Shown here in pieces: positions 55,401 to 61,400 of a stretch of 64,000 nt of DNA. Position numbers and translations under genes: made by a program. The DNA is from Lineus longissimus (lineage: Eukaryota > Nemertea > Pilidiophora > Heteronemertea > Lineidae): the NCBI RefSeq assembly GCF_910592395.1, contig NC_088309.1:16740599-16804598 (forward strand), written 5' to 3'. Under the pieces are notes generated by a model. The model saw only the letters and a list, made by a program, of their open reading frames with translations, had not been told where the DNA came from and did not search any database. Every line of letters begins with the position of its first letter. The stretch's first letter is position 1.

Positions 55401-58400
55401 TGTCATCAGAAGGGGAAGTGTACATGTGGGATATGTGGATGTGTGTACAAACGTGGAAAGCTTTGTGGCCAAGGATATTGTAATCGGTGTGGTAATAATA
55501 AAATAACTGTCAGTTCCCAAGTATTCCCCTAATTGCCAAAAGATATTAGAGACCAACGCTGCTCTTTGGAGGTTGTTTCCATGAGAACGATGCCCGCCAC
55601 TGCAGTAACAGCACCAGAGAATACTGGGAGAAATTAGCTGGTTTTTTGTAGAATGCGCTGATAACTTACATGGAAATATGTTCGAAAATTGGCGCGAAAA
55701 ACCAAAAATCAGTTCAGATAATGTTGCGGCCGCAGTGGAATTGGTTAAGAAGTCAAGATGCCCGATGTGAGTTGCTGAATGTCATCAGAAGGGGAACACT
55801 GTGGGAAATGTGGATGTGTTAACAACCATCATGCTCTGCACGGATGGAAATTGTACCAATTGTAGGAGGAGAATAACTGTTAATACCAGCCAATTATTCC
55901 CCAAAATCACCGAATGAGGTCGATGAAAAACTCAGAAATATGATACTGAAGACGACCACACAACAGCTGCTGAGAGCAGGACATTTTGAAATTGGGGGTT
56001 AGAATTCACGGACTTCTGATCTCCTCATTTTAAAAACTACGCCTTCCACAGAAGCATATGAAGATCACAGAATGAAGCCTTACTCTGCTTTTCGTTCCTT
56101 TGCTTTACTTTCTTTCCAAATATCCAAAACAGAAGTATACAATTTGTGAATGGTTAAACTGACCGCTATTGTTAACATGATTAAGCCTAAGAAAAGTTTG
56201 GTTACATCACGAATTCATAAAGACTAAAAATTTTGAAACAATACTACAGCATCTTAGCTAGTCTTTATGCATTCTTGGTCAAGCAATTTAAAATCAACAT
56301 TGTTAATTAGTCTGAACCTTTAAGATGTAAATGGCTAAGGAATAATTGACAGATAACTTCGATAACTCTTTGATTTTGATGAGATTTTGGGCCTCTCGAA
56401 TTACAATTTTGCAATAAAAAGTGTATAATAAAAAGTTTAAGTCCAGACTTGTTTTTGGTATATCCATACTTTTCAAAGAACTGAGGATATCTACTTGGAT
56501 GGTTACATCACAGGGTGGTCCAGAAGAGCCTAGAAGTTGACCCAGGTCATTTTTTCACTTGGGCTAGCAGCAATCTGTAAAATCTTTGAGAGCTAGCCCC
56601 AACAGACTAGCTTACCAAGGCAGTTTGACAAATGTTTGACCAGCTCTAAATCTCCTTGTTCAGGTCCAGAGTCAGTGGCAATATCCAGATGATGTCATCA
56701 GTGGGTCACGCTGCATTGTGGAATCCTTGTTCCATATCTCCAGACCCCCACCCCAATATTGAAGAATTGAAAAGACAAAGCAGAAAGTACTACTGGACCG
56801 AACTGAATGATCTTGTTATCTCTTTTCATCTGAGAAGATTTCCCACTTACCCACATTAGTTATTTTCGTCATCAGAAGGTACTGGAAATAGGGATGGCCC
56901 GTTTTTATGGATTACCCTGTATAGGCCTCCAGCAAAAAGTGTTCATCAGCTTAGCCCAAGGGGGTATGGTACCTTCAGGAGCCGATTCTAATGTGTATTG
57001 TTGCCACAACTCACTCAATATAGGCTGTATGGACTCAGACAAAAAGCCTTCGACCGAGAATTATATTCTAGACAATATGACCTCATTTTGGCACGCCTGG
57101 CAAGAATTTTCCAGAAACAAACGGGTTAATAGTGTTAGCTCTACCAGCAAAAATGAATGCCTGAAGGCAAGACAACCCAAGAGAACACTGACCTTAAAGG
57201 GACAACTTAGGCATGAGATATGCTGGTTTTTCATACAAAAATTACTTCCAGCAGGACGCAACTTCTCCAAACAGGATAATTGAAAAGTTATTGAACTGCA
57301 ATAAACAATGCACTAGAACGGGGTGTAACCTTAGGCCTGCCTGAAATTCACATGCCATGTCCAAAACTGCTTCGGCAAACACCGTCCAAAATTATTATTA
57401 GAACTCAGCATTTGTGGGATACTACTGGTGGTGGCGCATGGTGTCAAGCAGGGTCATTATCCTCCAGGCCAGGTAACGTTGTCCCTTTAATATCAAGGTT
57501 CATCAGAGTAGAGCACTGATACGAAACTGGGTCAATTTCCGAGTGATGGTTCAAAGATTGAGTGATGACTATGGCAGTTGTATTATATCGTATGCATACA
57601 AGGAACCACCTACAGTCCGGGGTTTATACTACAGGGACAGCAGTATCTGGACGAGATCAGGTCATTTAGCTATAAATTTGGACAGACAAATGAAAAAGAA
57701 ATTTTCCTACATTTTGTACCATTTTGAGTAAACTTATAATGTCATAAATGTGTGGTTTCCTTCTCGGCCCAACAGAATGCCCTGAAAGGAAGTATAGCGA
57801 GTTGTTCAATAGGTCAATTGCCCAGCTAGGAATATTCAGTGCATCTTGGGCCACCAAGTTTTTGACTTCGCAGGACCGCTCCTCAACCTTCGTATTATTA
57901 TTAGAACTCAGCATTTGTGGGATACTACATTTGTGGGTGGATAAAAGCCACTTGAAGCCTGGATGTATTCAGTGTGCCTGACATTTTTATACGCTAACTT
58001 TCACCTGCCGAGCTTCAGCAAGGTTTGCTGATGTCTGTAGTCTCCCTTTAAGGCATATGGAAGTGGTCAAGACATATGAATTGCAAGATCACATGGCCAG
58101 AGAAACATTTTTTGATAAGACAACAGCATCTAAACAAAAATGCCATCACCACAACCAAATGCTCAACATCAGCTGTTCCAAACCACCAACCCAATCATGA
58201 TTGGTCGTTTCCATTTTCCAGTTCGAACCTCGAAAACAAAATGGCGGCTCCCGTGACTGTTTGCTGGATGTGCCTGAATGCTCCAGCAGTCAAAAAGGTG
58301 AGTGCATGTTTTTCCTGTAACGGTCAGTTAGGGCTTTTCCTGTAACGGCTATAGTTAGGGCTTTACCTGAAACGGCTATATTTAGGGCTTTTCCTGTAAC

Positions 58401-61400
58401 GGCTATAGTTAGGGCTTTTCCTGTAACAGCTATATTTAGGGCTTTCCTGTAACGGCTATAGTTAGGGCTTTCCTGTAACGGCTAATGTTAGGGCTTTTCC
58501 TGTAATGTTGGGGCTTTAACTTTGGGGCTTTTCCTGTAACGTTGGGGCTTTTCCTGTAACGGCTATAGTTAGGGCTTTTCCTGTAATGGCCAGTTGGGGC
58601 TTTTCCTGTAACGGCTATAGTTAGGGCTTTTCCTGCAACGGCTATAGTTAGGGCTTTTCCTGCAACGGCTATAGTTAGGACTTTTCCTGTAACGGCTAAT
58701 GTTAGGGCTTTTCTTGTAACGTTGGGGCTTTAACGTTGGGGCTTTAACGTTGGGGCTTTTCCTGTAACGTTGGGGCTTTTCCTGTAATGGCTATAGTTAG
58801 GGCTTTTTCCTGTAATGGCGAGTTGGGGCTTTTCCTGTAACGGCTATAGTTGGGGCTTTTCCTGTAACGGCTATAGTTAGGGCTTTTCCTGTAACGGCTA
58901 TAGTTAGGGCTTTTCCTGTAACGGCTATAGCTAGGGCTTTTCCTGTAACGGCTAATGTTAGGGCTTTTCCTGTAACGTTGGGGCTTTTCCTGTAACGGCT
59001 TTAGTTAGGGCTTTTCCTGTAATGGCCAGTTGGGGCTTTTCCTGTAACGGCTATAGTTAGGGCTTTTCCTGTAACGGCTATAGTTAGGGCTTTTCCTGTA
59101 ACGGTTAGTTAGGGCTTTTTCCTGTAATGGCCAGTTAGGGCTTTTCCTGTGACAACCAGTTAGAGCTTTTCTTATTCATGTAATAGAGTGTCAAGCATGG
59201 TTGGTGTGGTCTGGTGGTTGAAATGCTCAACTCATAATCCACTTTGGTTTGATTCCAACATGGACACAGCAGACTGTCTGTGATCTTGGATAAGTCACTC
59301 TGCAGACTGCTTTGATAGCACTATGCTAGAATCTGAAGGGCGATCATGCAAAACTGTGAGAAGGAAATCAGAGGATAAAGAATTGGCCAGAAAGTAAAAT
59401 CTTGCTCATAAAAAATCACAAGTCAACATAATTCCTCCATTAAAATGCTTTTTAACATAAAGAAGGGTGCCAAGGAGCCACTATTGGGTAGTGGCTCGGA
59501 TCCCCGACTCGAAGTCATGAGGTCCTTTCTTCAACACCAACTCATGGCATGAGACTCTGGGAAGGTCCTTTATACATGCCTTTCTCCACCCTCGTGTATG
59601 AATGGGGAATCGGTCAGAATTGCTCAGGTTGTAGCCCTGATTGAGCAGCTCCTCTGAGTCCTGCTGAAAGGTTTTTTAGGATGGGAAATAACTGTGAAGC
59701 GCTTTGAGAATTCAAATTTTGTTTCTTCCAAGAGCTTCCAGGTAATCAAGGACCTTTGGCACAGATCTTTGTTTACCTCCTCTTGCTCTCATTTCTCTGG
59801 TCACTTCTACTTCCAGCTTGGCACATGTAAACACTCCTACTGCATGTGCTGTCTACATGCCCACATTGAGAATCAGATGAAAGGTCAGCACGAAGTGATC
59901 TCCTGCCCAGCCTGCCAAAGATTATCCCGACCAGATGACCCCACAGTGGGCAAGAATGGGACCAATGTTGCTGGTGCTGGGGGAGGAGGTGGACAACAGG
60001 ATACGCTGCCACGTGGACATGGACTCTTACTGGCCACAGCAAGAAATCCCAAGGAGAACACACCCAGACATGCCAACTGCAAGCTGTGCCACTTCAAGGG
60101 TAAAATAGTGAAGGCTATGAATGTCTGCAAAAAGTGTAGAAAGCTGCCACTGTGTGCGGACTGTTCACATGCACATCGCGAGAATGAAGGAACCAAGAAA
60201 CACGTTGTCACTGCCATTGCACTAGCCAAGGATGAGGACCCGTGTCCAGTCCATGAAGAGCCGCTCGTGCTGTTCTGCACAAAATGTTCCACGAATGTTT
60301 GCCATGTTTGTGTTTCTTTAGAACACGCTGGTCACACGTTTGAATCGTTTAACAGCGTCTTCGTTGAAGTCGACAAAGTCAGGAGTGCATTGGAGAATGA
60401 AGAAAAATGGTTGGTGATGTTGAAATATGATGAGAAAGAACTGCAGGAATCCAAAGCAACTGCACAAGATGTGGAGGACATGTTGATCAAGTCCATTGAA
60501 GACCACGCTAAGAAGTGTATTGAGGAGATCCTCAAGAATAAGGAGGTTTTGAAGCAACAAGTTAGGGCCGATTTTGAAGTTGTGAGAGTGATGGAGAAAC
60601 GGTTGGAGGCAAGCCAGGGTTACAGAAGACATCTGCTGATGTTGTCGCTGCAGCGGATCGATTTCTGAATGAACAGGCCGAGCTGCATTCGACCTACGTA
60701 GAGAAGTTGGTAGGTCTGAAACAGCAGCTGGAAGAGCCTGCTTATAAGGAAGACAAGGCCAGGTACCAAAAAGCTTTGAAAGACGTTGATCAGAAAGCGA
60801 TGAAATTCTATCCTAGGATGCCAAATTGTAAGATTGGGGGCTTTGAGGATCCAGGGCTGAGTTGCAAAGCTGTAATCTGTGTTATGGTAATGGCAGCTTT
60901 AATAATAAGATATCTTTCAGTTTAAATCAACAATTCCTCTAATTACCAAAAGATATAAGAGACCAAAGCTGTTCCTTTGGAGGTTGTTGCGCTCTCCATG
61001 GATGGAAATTGTACCAAATGTAGGAGGAGAATAACTGTTAATACTAACCAATTATTCCCCAAATCACCGAATAAGGTTGATGAAAAACTCCTGAATATGA
61101 TACTGAACAGGCACGCAACAGTTGCTGAGAGCATGACATCTTGAAATTGGGAGTCAGAATTCACGGACTTCTGATCTCCTCATTTTAACCCTTAACCTCC
61201 AAAAACATTTTGGGGATTTTTCCCTTTTTTGGCATTTTTCAGATTGCTCCCAAGGGGTATCCCTGCCAATGACGTCAGACTTACTCTAGCACACTCGTTG
61301 ACTCGAGTACAATGCCGAACAAATACCAAAAACGGCTATAACTCACGCAAAAACCCATCAAAATTGGTCTTTTGACCGGCATTTGATGACGTAATATACA

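Larger units (their letters stand above)
53869..56860 (+). repeat. Segmental duplication, left copy
   Basis: Gene plus about 1.5 kb of 3' flank is homologous to 58241-62340. Shared landmarks include CATCTTAGCTAGTCTTTATG, TTACAATTTTGCAATAAAA and GGAATCCTTGTTCCATATCT. Confidence 0.85.
58241..60925 (+). pseudogene. RING/B-box/coiled-coil (TRIM-like), copy 2, frameshifted
   Basis: Exon 1 is 58241-58297 (aaATGG, donor GTGAGT); exon 2 starts at 59817 (acceptor acttccag). The RING is complete ([22 protein letters not shown]). B-boxes are present (CKLC..., [20 protein letters not shown]) and the coiled coil aligns with copy 1. Near 60620 (AGCCAGGGTTACAG versus ATGCAAGGGTACCAG in copy 1) one base is missing. 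The frame therefore stops at 60668 after 302 residues, and the rest of the homology ([20 protein letters not shown]...) continues in the next frame to 60925. It could still make a truncated RING/B-box protein. Its intron holds a minisatellite of about 850 bp. Confidence 0.75.

Noticed and set aside
56656-57283. Open frames at 56656-56859 and 56894-57283 as extra genes between the TRIM copies
   Set aside because: The first lies in duplicated 3' flank whose partner (62230-62340) does not keep the frame. The second has no recognisable motif or splice support.
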